47,966 bases of DNA from Syntrophales bacterium (GCA_026416455.1 JAOAFE010000005.1:91878-139843), one strand, 5' to 3'. Counted from the first letter of the stretch, positions 1 to 7,978 are shown. The notes: a model not told the origin generated them from the sequence alone. Made by a program: numbers and translations.

Positions 1-491
1 CCCCTTTCATTGTAGTAATCTACTATATAGTTCAGTAGGTCTTCGTTATCACCGATCAGTTCGCGGGCGAGCTCGTAGTCGCCCTTTTCAATTAAGATGC
101 GGACGGCTTCGGCCTGGGGAAATTCCTCTTTCTTCCCCCGAGCCTCTTCTTCACGCCTTGACCGCTCCATTTCCTCTTTTATTTCTTCTTCTTTTACCAA
201 GATGAGCTGTTTGAGAAAGTCAAGAGTGGTTTCTACATCGTTATCTCGGAAGCTAACGGGGCCGTAGCATTCAAAAAAAATGCGAGATGAGGCAAGACGA
301 TATTGGAATTCATTTACCATGTTTTTTATCTCTCTCTCATCAGCGGGGAGCATAGGGGTGTGGAGCATTTTTTCTAACGCTTCCCGGAATTTGACGATGC
401 TGGAATAAAGATTTTTCCTCGTTAAGAGAAAATTACTCTCGTTTAGCGCTTTGACGATTGCACCTACATCTTCTCGACGGATAACGGTCAT
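1..491 (-). CDS. hypothetical protein (partial, C-terminus outside window)
   Basis: The reverse strand reads open from an ATG at 491 to the window edge (163 codons, no stop), so only the N-terminal part is seen. The product begins MTVIRREDVGAIVKAL and is helix-rich and charged; around residues 110-130 there is a highly acidic/basic stretch (KEEEIKEEMERSRREEEARG) likely to form a coiled coil, followed by a short helical repeat-like segment (AVRILIEKGDYELARELI). There is no signal peptide. The ATG overlaps the stop of the upstream transglycosylase gene as ATGA and is preceded by GAGGGA, so the two are probably translationally coupled and share the sigma-54-like promoter at 1163-1178. I do not recognise the family; a role linked to the flagellar or envelope context is inference only. 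Confidence 0.75.
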   Translation of the reverse strand, partial: MTVIRREDVGAIVKALNESNFLLTRKNLYSSIVKFREALEKMLHTPMLPADEREIKNMVNEFQYRLASSRIFFECYGPVSFRDNDVETTLDFLKQLILVKEEEIKEEMERSRREEEARGKKEEFPQAEAVRILIEKGDYELARELIGDNEDLLNYIVDYYNER

Positions 492-1129
492 ACTGTCCCT
501 CGCCAATATTTTTTTACTTTTGCCACGTATTGTACGGTTTCTTGTGGCATCGACCTTGTCGCCCGCTCGAGATTGCCGGGTCCCCAATTGTAGGCCGCAA
601 GGGCGAGCTCGATATTGCCGTCGTATCTATCGATTAACGATTTTAAATATCGGGTACCGGCGAGCACGTTTTCTCTTACATCAAAGGGGTTTTTTACACC
701 CAGCATCCGGGCCGTCTCTGGCATCAGTTGCATCAGCCCCATAGCTCCTTTCGGAGAAACCGCCCGCGGGTTCCAGCCGCTTTCCACCTGTATGACAGCG
801 CGAATTAGGGAAGGAGCTAATCGATTTTCTCTGGCCGCCTCTGCAACTACATCATCGATGTCCGTCGTTAATTCCTCTCCTCGGTTTGGTGGTGTCATAA
901 AAGTGGGGGGCGGTGACGAAATATTGTCACTGACCAGTCCAAAAAGGGTAGCTTTCATGCGCCAGTCCAGATAGGCAGCAAGGAATTTGATTTCTTCCTG
1001 AGAGGGTGGTTTTTCCATGACACGATTTAAAAAAGATGAAAAGTCACTATGAGAAGAAGGAGGACGCCTTAAGGGGTATCCTTCTTTCATGATATGTGGG
1101 TTGTGCAAATTGATGGGATTTATCGCCAA
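488..1129 (-). CDS. lytic transglycosylase (SLT domain)
   Basis: A peptidoglycan-cleaving soluble-lytic-transglycosylase-type enzyme. The C-terminal half holds the SLT/goose-lysozyme-like fold: VIQVESGWNPRAVS with the catalytic Glu, then GAMGLMQLMPETA and AAYNWGPGN, the usual substrate-groove motifs. I place the start at the TTG at 1129 because GGGAGG lies 7 nt upstream; the longer reading frame back to 1144 would begin inside this ribosome-binding site. That gives 213 residues. No signal peptide is obvious, unusual for a periplasmic enzyme, although flagellar-type transglycosylases can be exported in other ways. The gene lies divergent to a sigma-28-promoted flagellar-type gene and overlaps the next gene by 4 nt. 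A role in opening the cell wall for flagellar or other envelope assembly is plausible inference. Confidence 0.88.
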   Translation of the reverse strand: MAINPINLHNPHIMKEGYPLRRPPSSHSDFSSFLNRVMEKPPSQEEIKFLAAYLDWRMKATLFGLVSDNISSPPPTFMTPPNRGEELTTDIDDVVAEAARENRLAPSLIRAVIQVESGWNPRAVSPKGAMGLMQLMPETARMLGVKNPFDVRENVLAGTRYLKSLIDRYDGNIELALAAYNWGPGNLERATRSMPQETVQYVAKVKKYWRGTV

Positions 1130-1162
1130 AGCAGATCCTCCCAATGTTTTTCACAGTTTATA

Positions 1163-1178
1163 TGCACTTTGCGTGCCG
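1163..1178 (-). promoter_or_regulatory. candidate sigma-54 (RpoN) promoter for the transglycosylase gene
   Basis: Read on the minus strand the site is CGGCACGCAAAGTGCA. It matches the RpoN consensus TGGCACG-N4-TTGCA at the invariant GG (-24) and GC (-12) with the required 10-nt spacing and at most surrounding positions. The predicted start lies about 25 nt upstream of the TTG start codon. Many flagellar class II genes use RpoN, which fits the neighbourhood. Confidence 0.5.
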
Positions 1179-1189
1179 TAATTTTTTTC

Positions 1190-1216
1190 TAAAGTTTTCC
1201 TTTTTTCTGCCGATAT
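1190..1216 (+). promoter_or_regulatory. sigma-28 (FliA) promoter
   Basis: TAAAGTTT (1190-1197), an 11-nt spacer, then GCCGATAT (1209-1216). The E. coli FliA consensus is TAAAGTTT-N11-GCCGATAA, so 15 of 16 defined positions match with the exact spacing. It lies about 30 nt upstream of the small gene at 1247 and would also serve the HD-GYP gene downstream. Confidence 0.85.
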
Positions 1217-1246
1217 TATGGTTACAGAAAAGCGAAGGGACTAGGT

Positions 1247-1447
1247 ATGACCATATCCACCCATCACATAGACAACGTCATAAAAGCCTATACGAAACAA
1301 CAAAAAAATAGGCCCCTCGTCGATGTGGAGCGAGAGCGGCTAAGTAAAGATGATGCGGTCACCCTTTCAGGGAATGATAGGATAGTTGAAAGTCGGTGCG
1401 AGAAGATTTCCTACACCCTCGTGGACATTCTGACGAAAAAGAGGTAG
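1247..1447 (+). CDS. small FlgM-associated-type protein
   Basis: A 66-residue charged protein beginning MTISTHHIDNVIKAYTKQ. This N-terminus resembles the small proteins found next to flgM in Deltaproteobacteria (DVU0524-type), which share a pattern of a short polar start followed by a V-x-x-V-L/I-K-x-Y helix; the resemblance is from memory and weak because of length. It starts at an ATG after GGGACTAGGT, just downstream of a near-perfect FliA promoter, which strongly supports a late flagellar role such as regulation or filament-associated function. The response-regulator gene follows after 13 nt, suggesting one transcript. It could alternatively be an unrelated small late-flagellar protein. 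Confidence 0.65.
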   Translation: MTISTHHIDNVIKAYTKQQKNRPLVDVERERLSKDDAVTLSGNDRIVESRCEKISYTLVDILTKKR

Positions 1448-1460
1448 TGCGGTATAGGCC

Positions 1461-2921
1461 ATGTCGAGTGGAGGGGTATTCATATCAGAAGAAAGCCCAT
1501 ACCAAAAGAAAATCCTCGTCGTTGATGATTACCCGCCAACAAGAGAAATGATTGTGGAAGCCCTTTCCGCCTGTGGTTACGAAAACGTACGAGAGGCGGA
1601 AAATGGTTATCAAGCCCTCGAAATTCTCCGTCAGGAACCTTACCATTTGGTTATAAGCGATGTCATGATGCCGTGTATGGATGGCATTGACCTGCTCCAA
1701 CACGTGCGGGAAATGAAGAAGAGACCCGTTGTGATCATGATTACCGCCCAATCGGAAATTGACCTCACCGTAAAGGCGATGAAGAAGGGGGCGGTGGACT
1801 ATCTTAAGAAACCCTTTAAAATTGATGAGCTGATCTATCGGGTCGATCTGTATTTAAAAGGCCAAGAATTTTACGAAGGAAGGGAGGAATTCTCCGAACG
1901 GGAAGAGGAATTATCAGTCCACAGCTATATTTTCGATTCCGTTGAAACGATTGAAGGGGATAATGATCGTATCTTCGAGCAAATCGTAGATTTAGCCCTC
2001 AAAGTAGTGGAGGGGGACGCATGCCAGCTTTACCTGTACGATCGAGAGGAAAACTTGTTTTATCCCAAGATCGTGAAACCAGAAGAAGAGAGGGAAGCAG
2101 TACAAGAAAATCTGCCTGCCATCGAAAAAATTTTGTATAAAACCTTGAGTCGAAAAGAAGCCGTCATCGCCAAGAGTGAAGAGAACCCCTTTTTTTCCCC
2201 GGCCATTATCTGTGCGCCTTTGACTATTAGAGGGAATCCCTTCGGCGTACTCACCGTGCGTAGGAAAAAAACGTTCGGTTCATTTACGAAAAAAGATCTT
2301 CATTACGTGGTAAGCTTAACGAAAAGGGCGTCCCTCAACATTGAAAACCGGCTTCTTTACGAAAGTCTTTTTAACAACGTTTACGAAACTTTTCGCTCTC
2401 TCGTAGCATCCGTTCAGCTGCGGGACCATTACACAGAGGAGCATTCTGAGCGGGTGACGGAGATGGCGTTGAAAATTGCTAATCGCATGAATGTCTCCGA
2501 GGATGACCGGGCCGTATTGAGGGTGGCCGGTGCCCTTCATGATATAGGGAAAATCGCTATTCCCGATGCGATTCTTTTAAAGCCCGGTCGTTTGACCGAA
2601 GGAGAATATGAGGTTATAAAAAAGCATACCTTGCTGGGAGAGGAAATTTTAAGCCCTATCAGTCTCTTTGATCGGGAGAGAGAGATTGTGCGTTACCACC
2701 ATGAAAGATGGGACGGAGGAGGGTACCCTTATGGATTGAAGGGGGAAGAAATTCCTCTGCTGGCGAGAATTCTCGCCGTCGCGGATACTTACGATGCCAT
2801 AACCAACAACCGTCCTTATCAGCGTGCCCGCAGCCAAAAGCAAGCGATAGAAGAAATTTTACGGAATAGAGGGACTCAATTCGATCCTAATGTGGTCGAT
2901 ATCTTAGTGTCGATGCACTAA
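1461..2921 (+). CDS. response regulator with GAF and HD-GYP domains (c-di-GMP phosphodiesterase)
   Basis: A 486-residue cytoplasmic regulator. Residues about 15-130 are a receiver domain with acidic D22/D23, phospho-acceptor D67 (ISDVMMP), T95 and K117. Residues about 160-300 look like a GAF sensor domain. Residues about 310-484 are an HD-GYP domain with H360-D361 (ALHDIGKIAIPD) and HERWDGGGYP at 414-423, all catalytic motifs intact, so hydrolysis of cyclic di-GMP is expected. The ATG at 1461 has only a weak ribosome-binding site; coupling to the preceding small gene 13 nt upstream is likely. With the FliA promoter ahead, it probably lowers c-di-GMP when flagella are built. Its 3' end overlaps the converging GGDEF gene by 18 bp. 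Confidence 0.93.
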   Translation: MSSGGVFISEESPYQKKILVVDDYPPTREMIVEALSACGYENVREAENGYQALEILRQEPYHLVISDVMMPCMDGIDLLQHVREMKKRPVVIMITAQSEIDLTVKAMKKGAVDYLKKPFKIDELIYRVDLYLKGQEFYEGREEFSEREEELSVHSYIFDSVETIEGDNDRIFEQIVDLALKVVEGDACQLYLYDREENLFYPKIVKPEEEREAVQENLPAIEKILYKTLSRKEAVIAKSEENPFFSPAIICAPLTIRGNPFGVLTVRRKKTFGSFTKKDLHYVVSLTKRASLNIENRLLYESLFNNVYETFRSLVASVQLRDHYTEEHSERVTEMALKIANRMNVSEDDRAVLRVAGALHDIGKIAIPDAILLKPGRLTEGEYEVIKKHTLLGEEILSPISLFDREREIVRYHHERWDGGGYPYGLKGEEIPLLARILAVADTYDAITNNRPYQRARSQKQAIEEILRNRGTQFDPNVVDILVSMH

Positions 2922-4685
2922 AGAAGGGTCATTGGGTATATTAAGGTAGGATTTTCCGTTGATTTCAGCCGTTTCGGTACTGGCCACTACCACCCGGTTG
3001 CGCCCCTCTTCCTTGGCCCGATAGAGTGCTAAATCCGCCGCTTTCAAACAGGCCAGGGGGTCATCGCCGTGTTGAGGCCAGGTGGCAATTCCCATTGAGG
3101 CGGTGATATCGGTGATAATCTCCCCCCGGTATTCCAAACTCGAAATCATAATCTTCTTTCTCATCTGTTCCGCCCGGACGACGGCCGCCTCTAGTGGAGT
3201 TTCCGGTAGGATGACGACGAATTCTTCTCCGCCATAGCGACAGGCGATATCTTCCTTCCTAATGGATTGTAGAATATAACTGGAGAATTTTTTTAGCACA
3301 AAGTCTCCTGCATCGTGTCCATAACGGTCGTTTATCGTCTTGAAAAAGTCGATATCGATGATGATGAGGCTCAAGGGTAGGCCCTTTCTCTGACAGCGGT
3401 AAAACTCCCTATTTAAAGATTCTTCCATGTAGCGTCGGTTATAGAGATTAGTAAGGGCGTCTCGTGTCGCCTGATGCATGAGCTGATCTTGCAGCTGGAG
3501 ATTGCCAAAGGCCAGGGATATGTATTCGATGGCAATGATGAGCAAACCTTTTTCGATGTGTTCTTTGTTTTCGCCTTCTTCTACCCTTAGGCTCACCACC
3601 CCTTCCGGGCGACCGGATATCATCATGGGAAGGCACATGAGGGAAAAATTTCTCCCTTCAGGGGCAGAGAGACATCGGTAACAGGTGTTTTCTCTTCCCA
3701 AAAGCTGACGGCCATACCTGAAGGCAACGCATTCCTCGGCTGGTAAGTTTTTCATTAGGTAACTGTTGTCTCCGTAAGAAAAAAGGTTCTGTAAGCGATG
3801 CTTTGTTTCATCGGGGATGAACATCGCTCCCCCTAAAGTCTCGAAGAGACGGGAAAGGTGTTTTTTTATAACCGTGCCTGCGTCAGCGATGGATCGACAT
3901 AACTGAAGGGCACATCCCATCTGATGTATTATTTCGAGTTTTCTGTTGTGGTATTCCAACTCCCATATCCATGCCTTTAGCCATTCATTTGTCCTCGCGA
4001 GTTCGTCGTTCGTTCTGGCATGCTCCGTCACGTCGACCAGGCTGGCAACTTTGTAATCTGTGTGGTGGGAAGAGAAGCATGCCAGCTCTTTCCCTTGAAC
4101 GTAAAGGGTGGATGCGGGGAAATTGTTACTGTTTACATCATCGTGCGATTTTATAAAATCGAAAATACTTCCTCGCTCTTTTTGTGGTAACGGTAGGACC
4201 GTTTGAGCGAATTGTCGGTTCGGGTACACGCAATTTTCTTTCAAATCGAACAGAAGGGTGGGAAGAGGAATAGGTTCCCAAAAAAAAGGATGTCCAACCT
4301 CGTTCTGCCCCGGATTCAGTTGGTAAAACCCGATCAGACCTACCACTTCTCCTCCTTGATTGAAGATCGGGCGACGTTCAGTCGTTAATTCCTTTTTTCC
4401 TCCTGCCAAGATGCGCGACTCATTCAGTGAAAGATATTCAACCCTTCCATCACGGATTTTCCGCTCTATCTCTTCTACATTAAAGGAGGAATTATCACCG
4501 AAGAGATCTGATTCCCTCTTATTTTCCAATTCTTTGACCGTTTTGAGATTGATATCACCGAGAAAGGCCTCGTTTCCCCAGACGTAAACTAATTGACCGT
4601 CTTTTAAAAAGACACGATAAGAACCGGCCTTTTGCCCCAATTTGGTTAGGAGGTGGAATTTCTTCTCTATTTGGTGTCTCTTCAT
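2904..4685 (-). CDS. diguanylate cyclase with PAS-like and GAF domains
   Basis: A 593-residue protein without membrane segments. Residues 1-220 contain two PAS-like segments (for example RRPIFNQGGEVVGLIGFYQL), residues about 255-395 look like GAF, and residues about 405-570 are GGDEF. The active site reads GGEEF (485-489), a functional variant, and an inhibitory I-site RKED (476-479) sits exactly five residues before it, so product feedback by c-di-GMP is predicted. A Cys-rich patch (CYRC, 335-338) in the GAF region could bind a metal or sense redox, which is speculation. The ATG at 4685 lacks a clear Shine-Dalgarno. It converges on the HD-GYP gene and is divergent from a lone receiver protein, making a compact c-di-GMP control group. 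Confidence 0.92.
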   Translation of the reverse strand: MKRHQIEKKFHLLTKLGQKAGSYRVFLKDGQLVYVWGNEAFLGDINLKTVKELENKRESDLFGDNSSFNVEEIERKIRDGRVEYLSLNESRILAGGKKELTTERRPIFNQGGEVVGLIGFYQLNPGQNEVGHPFFWEPIPLPTLLFDLKENCVYPNRQFAQTVLPLPQKERGSIFDFIKSHDDVNSNNFPASTLYVQGKELACFSSHHTDYKVASLVDVTEHARTNDELARTNEWLKAWIWELEYHNRKLEIIHQMGCALQLCRSIADAGTVIKKHLSRLFETLGGAMFIPDETKHRLQNLFSYGDNSYLMKNLPAEECVAFRYGRQLLGRENTCYRCLSAPEGRNFSLMCLPMMISGRPEGVVSLRVEEGENKEHIEKGLLIIAIEYISLAFGNLQLQDQLMHQATRDALTNLYNRRYMEESLNREFYRCQRKGLPLSLIIIDIDFFKTINDRYGHDAGDFVLKKFSSYILQSIRKEDIACRYGGEEFVVILPETPLEAAVVRAEQMRKKIMISSLEYRGEIITDITASMGIATWPQHGDDPLACLKAADLALYRAKEEGRNRVVVASTETAEINGKSYLNIPNDPSLVHRH

Positions 4686-4699
4686 TGGCCGTGTCTATT

Positions 4700-4720
4700 A
4701 CACAAAAAATTTTTTTGTGT
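4700..4720. repeat. A/T-rich perfect inverted repeat in divergent promoter region
   Basis: ACACAAAAAA and TTTTTTGTGT flank a single central T, giving a 10-bp perfect palindrome between the divergent GGDEF and receiver genes. Its right arm overlaps the proposed -35 box of the receiver promoter, so it could be an operator for a shared regulator or a DNA-bending site. Confidence 0.5.
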
Positions 4721-4743
4721 TAAGCAAAAAAATAAGATACTAT
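4715..4743 (+). promoter_or_regulatory. sigma-70-like promoter of the receiver gene
   Basis: TTGTGT, 17 nt, TACTAT. The match is moderate. It overlaps the right arm of the palindrome at 4700-4720 and is followed by an imperfect CTATG...CATAG repeat at 4740-4758. Confidence 0.4.
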
Positions 4744-4787
4744 GTACAAGATGCATAGCTAGCAAAATTTGCGCCTATAGATGTGTT

Positions 4788-5156
4788 ATGACTAAAAAGA
4801 GAATTTTAGTGGTTGATGACGAGGATATTAACATTGATATTCTCGTTGAATGGTTGGAGCTGATGGGCTTTGAGGTATTGGCCGCCCGAAGTGGAGAAGA
4901 GGCGCTTGATATCATGGAGCAGAGAAGGGGAGAAATAGATTTAATCATTCTTGACATGGTTATGCCAGGGTTAAGTGGGGAGCAGGTATTTTATCGACTG
5001 AAAGAGTTAACACCCGAGGCCAAGGTGATTATCATCAGCGGTTACGCCTTAGAAGATAAAGTTAGCCGACTAATTCGAGATGGAGCCATCTCCTTTCTGC
5101 AAAAGCCCTTTAAGATGGAGACCTTTTCCGCTAAAATAGAAGAAGCCCTGGGTTAA
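4788..5156 (+). CDS. CheY-like single-domain response regulator
   Basis: A 122-residue stand-alone receiver domain: acidic pair D10/D11, phospho-acceptor D56 (LIILDMVMP), S84 (ISGY) and K106 (LQKPF), all in the expected places. There is no output domain, so it must act by protein contact or as a phosphorelay intermediate. The SGY motif is typical of receivers paired with hybrid kinases. The start chosen is the ATG at 4788 because the protein then begins MTKKRILVVDD as in the family; the frame is open further upstream but that sequence resembles a promoter region. It is transcribed away from the diguanylate cyclase, and a hairpin terminator follows at 5251. Confidence 0.9.
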   Translation: MTKKRILVVDDEDINIDILVEWLELMGFEVLAARSGEEALDIMEQRRGEIDLIILDMVMPGLSGEQVFYRLKELTPEAKVIIISGYALEDKVSRLIRDGAISFLQKPFKMETFSAKIEEALG

Positions 5157-5250
5157 GGAATCGATGCCCAGCTGTCAGCCTGTGAAGCTGTTTTTCCGTC
5201 CTTAATCTGATCTGTGAGAGGATAAGATTGACACTTCATAAAATAAAAAA

Positions 5251-5280
5251 GCCCGCGTTAGCGGGCCTTTGTCTTTTTTT
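5251..5280. terminator. bidirectional intrinsic terminator
   Basis: GCCCGC-GTTA-GCGGGC hairpin with a T-rich run on the right (CTTTGTCTTTTTTT) and an A-run on the left, so it can end the receiver transcript rightward and the tRNA-Met transcript leftward. Confidence 0.85.
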
Positions 5281-5281
5281 T

Positions 5282-5358
5282 TGGTGGCGGTGCAGGGAAT
5301 CGAACCCCGGACACTACGGATATGAGCCGTATGCTCTAACCAGCTGAGCTACACCGCC
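5282..5358 (-). tRNA. tRNA-Met (CAT)
   Basis: The minus strand folds as a complete 77-nt cloverleaf with encoded CCA: acceptor GGCGGTG/CACCGCC, anticodon stem TACGG/CCGTA with loop CTCATAT (anticodon CAT) and T-loop TTCGATT. The acceptor and overall layout resemble elongator tRNA-Met; a CAT-anticodon tRNA-Ile2 cannot be fully excluded without a scoring model. Confidence 0.92.
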
Positions 5359-5373
5359 CTTCTGCGAATCTCT

Positions 5374-5402
5374 TTTCTAACAAAAGCACCTGTTCTTGTC
5401 AA
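5374..5402 (-). promoter_or_regulatory. promoter of tRNA-Met
   Basis: On the minus strand TTGACA, 17 nt, TAGAAA, ending about 16 nt before the tRNA. It starts immediately beyond the stop codon of the upstream gene at 5405. Confidence 0.6.
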
Positions 5403-5404
5403 CT

Positions 5405-7156
5405 CTATTCCCCGGCCTTTAGTTTGTACGCCACGATGGCGCTATTTTGGGAGATTAAAGAAGCGGAGGAGGTGACAATGGCAATGACGATTTCATCTTC
5501 TCCATCGTTATCGATGTCCTTGATCTGGTAATCCGCTGCGTAGCCGCTTAATTTGTTGGTTCTCCAGTTTTCCTCTAATCCGATCGAGTCCCAGGTCAAA
5601 CAGTAAAACTGACTAGAGGTAAAAAGTTTTACATTCTTCAAGATGCGTCCAGAAGGGGAATCGTTCTTGGTAAGAAACACATCTCTCTTTCCTGTACGAT
5701 TCAGGTCGTAGGTTAATATACGGGGATTTAAATAGTAGTTGAACTCTGTGTAATCATCTCCGATCGATTCTTGACCGTACATGGAAAGATAGAGGTTGCT
5801 TCCACCAAAGTATTCTTCACTTCGAAAGAGTAATTCTTTCCCTCCAAAGAGGGCTTCGATCTTTTCCATACTCTTATCTGTCTCTTCGATCACAAGTAAC
5901 CGATCGTATTTGTTCAAGGCGATGATTTTGTCTTTTCCTTCGCCGAGGTTGTCCACCGTCAGTCCATAGAGGCACAAACCTTGGGGGATTTTCATTTTTC
6001 TGCCTTCCATCACCTGCCCGTTTCTCCATACCATTTCATAGATGGGCGTGTCGAAGGGACCGGAAATGCCCGTGGGAGAACTAGCACTGGCCGAAAGTTT
6101 TTGCCCTAACAGTCTATAAGTGCCGGAATTATTTATTGCCCTGAAGATCCAGGGGAGATTATCTGCCACTTTTTGCCATTTTCCATCCCGGTATGAAATG
6201 ATAGCAGATTGAACTTGATGCTGGTACATATTGGGGCCACGGCTGGTAAAGATGTTGGTTACGATAATATCCTGAGCTTTATTGCCCGTGAGGGGATAGA
6301 CATCTACTCCAAGATAGTTGTCCGTCGCTTTGCCGGTTATCTTTTGGAGAAGGCGCATTTCGTTTTCCACCTTCTGGAAAATGTAGATGTTGGTTCTATC
6401 GATTGCCACGATTTCATTGAGACCGTCGCCATTTACATCTCCTATATCCAAGCCGCGAAATTCGGTGGGATACTTTTGACTCATCCAGAAGGTTTTCTTA
6501 TCCCGGGGCATGGCCCCGGAGATGAAATCCGGATTTATAGCACCGGTAAGGGTTGCCCTTTTACCCTTCCTCATTGTGCTTACTATTTTGTCCTCTTTGC
6601 TTAACTCTCCTTTGGGCATGGGAGGGGTGGTGGGAGTTCCCGTGGTGGGTATCTGTAACGCTGCAGGCGCAGCGGGACGACCGGAGAGATGGTCATTGAT
6701 CTTTTTTGCTAACTCGTTGATCTTACTTATTACCTCATCCATGCCCTGAGTTTGAGAAATAAGCCCTACGGGGTTCGTGTAAGTAGCAATTTCCAATAGT
6801 TTCCCATCGATGCTGACGCTGTTACCTATCTTGGTTATGCTACCCCAAACAGCGTAGTCACAGCCTAATTTTTTCCCCACGGCATATACGTTGGGCAACG
6901 TTAGATCCTTAATTTTCAGGGATTGGATCGCCTCCATCACCTGATCTTTTCCTGCCACTATTATTCCTTCGTTGGCGGAGAGTCTCGATATAAGCATGTC
7001 CCATACGCCCTGCTTCACATAATCGATATTCTCCGCGCTGTGAACGTTGAAGGGCAGGACGGTGACATAGACTTTCTTTTGAGCGTAAGCCCCCGAGACA
7101 AAGAGGAGGGAAGCCAGGATAGAAACAAATACGATGATTAACCTCTTTTCGGTCAT
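5405..7156 (-). CDS. secreted CsgG/TolB-N-like protein with FG-GAP/VCBS repeats
   Basis: A 583-residue exported protein with a clear signal peptide (hydrophobic core LIIVFVSILASLLFVSG, probable cleavage after AYA, residue 25). Residues about 28-150 resemble the periplasmic nucleotide-free domain seen in CsgG, FlgO and TolB N-termini (VTVLPFNVHS, then a small alpha/beta pattern). After a Pro/Thr-rich linker, residues about 225-580 carry calcium-loop-like FG-GAP/VCBS motifs: DIGDVNGDGLNEIV, TYDLNRTGKRDVF and DIDNDGEDEIVIAI. AGGAGG lies 11 nt before the ATG. The function is unknown; a periplasmic or surface beta-propeller is likely. It is the last gene of a leftward run that begins with the CoA-transferase fusion. 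Confidence 0.8.
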   Translation of the reverse strand: MTEKRLIIVFVSILASLLFVSGAYAQKKVYVTVLPFNVHSAENIDYVKQGVWDMLISRLSANEGIIVAGKDQVMEAIQSLKIKDLTLPNVYAVGKKLGCDYAVWGSITKIGNSVSIDGKLLEIATYTNPVGLISQTQGMDEVISKINELAKKINDHLSGRPAAPAALQIPTTGTPTTPPMPKGELSKEDKIVSTMRKGKRATLTGAINPDFISGAMPRDKKTFWMSQKYPTEFRGLDIGDVNGDGLNEIVAIDRTNIYIFQKVENEMRLLQKITGKATDNYLGVDVYPLTGNKAQDIIVTNIFTSRGPNMYQHQVQSAIISYRDGKWQKVADNLPWIFRAINNSGTYRLLGQKLSASASSPTGISGPFDTPIYEMVWRNGQVMEGRKMKIPQGLCLYGLTVDNLGEGKDKIIALNKYDRLLVIEETDKSMEKIEALFGGKELLFRSEEYFGGSNLYLSMYGQESIGDDYTEFNYYLNPRILTYDLNRTGKRDVFLTKNDSPSGRILKNVKLFTSSQFYCLTWDSIGLEENWRTNKLSGYAADYQIKDIDNDGEDEIVIAIVTSSASLISQNSAIVAYKLKAGE

Positions 7157-7210
7157 CGTGAAACGAACCTCCTAAAATTTATTAAACTTTATCACGCCTC
7201 AGGTGGGAGT

Positions 7211-7978
7211 TCAACGGAAGATTTTTATCCACGCTATACCTAAGTATTCATGGATGGCGGCCTGTAAATTGAAAAGACTGTCGGGGGAAGGGAAAAAGCG
7301 TTTTATGGGATTCGGGGGGACCTGAGCTGTTAGATAATCCGTGGGAGCAGGGATAGCCTGAATACCAGAAAGTTTAAAAAGCATAAGGGAGCGGGGCATG
7401 TGAATGGCGGAAGTGACGACAATGACAGGCTCGTTCTGCACGATGGATTTTATTAATTGCGCCTGCTCAGAGGTATCTTTGGATTTTGCTTCGATGATAA
7501 TTTTATTTGGCGCAACCGCCAAAGTCTCGGCGACGTCTGAAAGGAGTTTAGCTTCCGGCGGATTGGTAAAGGCGGCACCTCCCGAAAGAATCAGGCGGGC
7601 CTCCGGGAAACGGCGTTGCAGACGAACGGCTTCTATTAAACGCACAAGGGAGCCACGGGTGAGCTGGCTGTTAGGTGGTCGATCGGGGTCCGGTTGGGTG
7701 CCGGCTCCTAAGACGCAAATATATTTGACCTGGCTCAGTTTTTTTATCGCTTCTTCGGTGATAGGGGGATATTTTGTTTCCAGCTTTTCTACTATTAAAT
7801 CCGTGATGGGCTCCAGGGAAGAGAGGACGAGCAAGGCCATGCCGATAACGATGAAGATTCTGCCTAAACGACGGGAGGAGCGTCTCAAATTGAGGAAGCC
7901 AACAATAAACAATAAGATGATCACGGATAAGGGATAGAAGAAGGGGGTTATGATTTTTTTAAGCACATAGAAGATCAT
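7211..7978 (-). CDS. ElyC/SanA/YdcF-family protein (DUF218)
   Basis: A 255-residue inner-membrane protein with two N-terminal membrane segments (about residues 12-30 and 40-58), then a DUF218 domain: VKYICVLGAGTQPD, LSGGAAF, VVTSAIHMPRSLMLF. This is the layout of E. coli ElyC/YdcF-type proteins, linked to envelope biogenesis and peptidoglycan-precursor lipid use. The ATG overlaps the stop of the upstream CoA-transferase fusion (ATGA), indicating translational coupling. The biochemical activity of the family is not settled; a conserved charged pocket suggests substrate binding. Confidence 0.88.
   Translation of the reverse strand: MIFYVLKKIITPFFYPLSVIILLFIVGFLNLRRSSRRLGRIFIVIGMALLVLSSLEPITDLIVEKLETKYPPITEEAIKKLSQVKYICVLGAGTQPDPDRPPNSQLTRGSLVRLIEAVRLQRRFPEARLILSGGAAFTNPPEAKLLSDVAETLAVAPNKIIIEAKSKDTSEQAQLIKSIVQNEPVIVVTSAIHMPRSLMLFKLSGIQAIPAPTDYLTAQVPPNPIKRFFPSPDSLFNLQAAIHEYLGIAWIKIFR

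Noticed and set aside
451-974. Plus-strand open frames across the transglycosylase
   Set aside because: They are shadows of the SLT gene, low-complexity and without a ribosome-binding site.
1129-1144. Longer transglycosylase start at 1144
   Set aside because: That TTG overlaps the GGGAGG ribosome-binding site used by the TTG at 1129.
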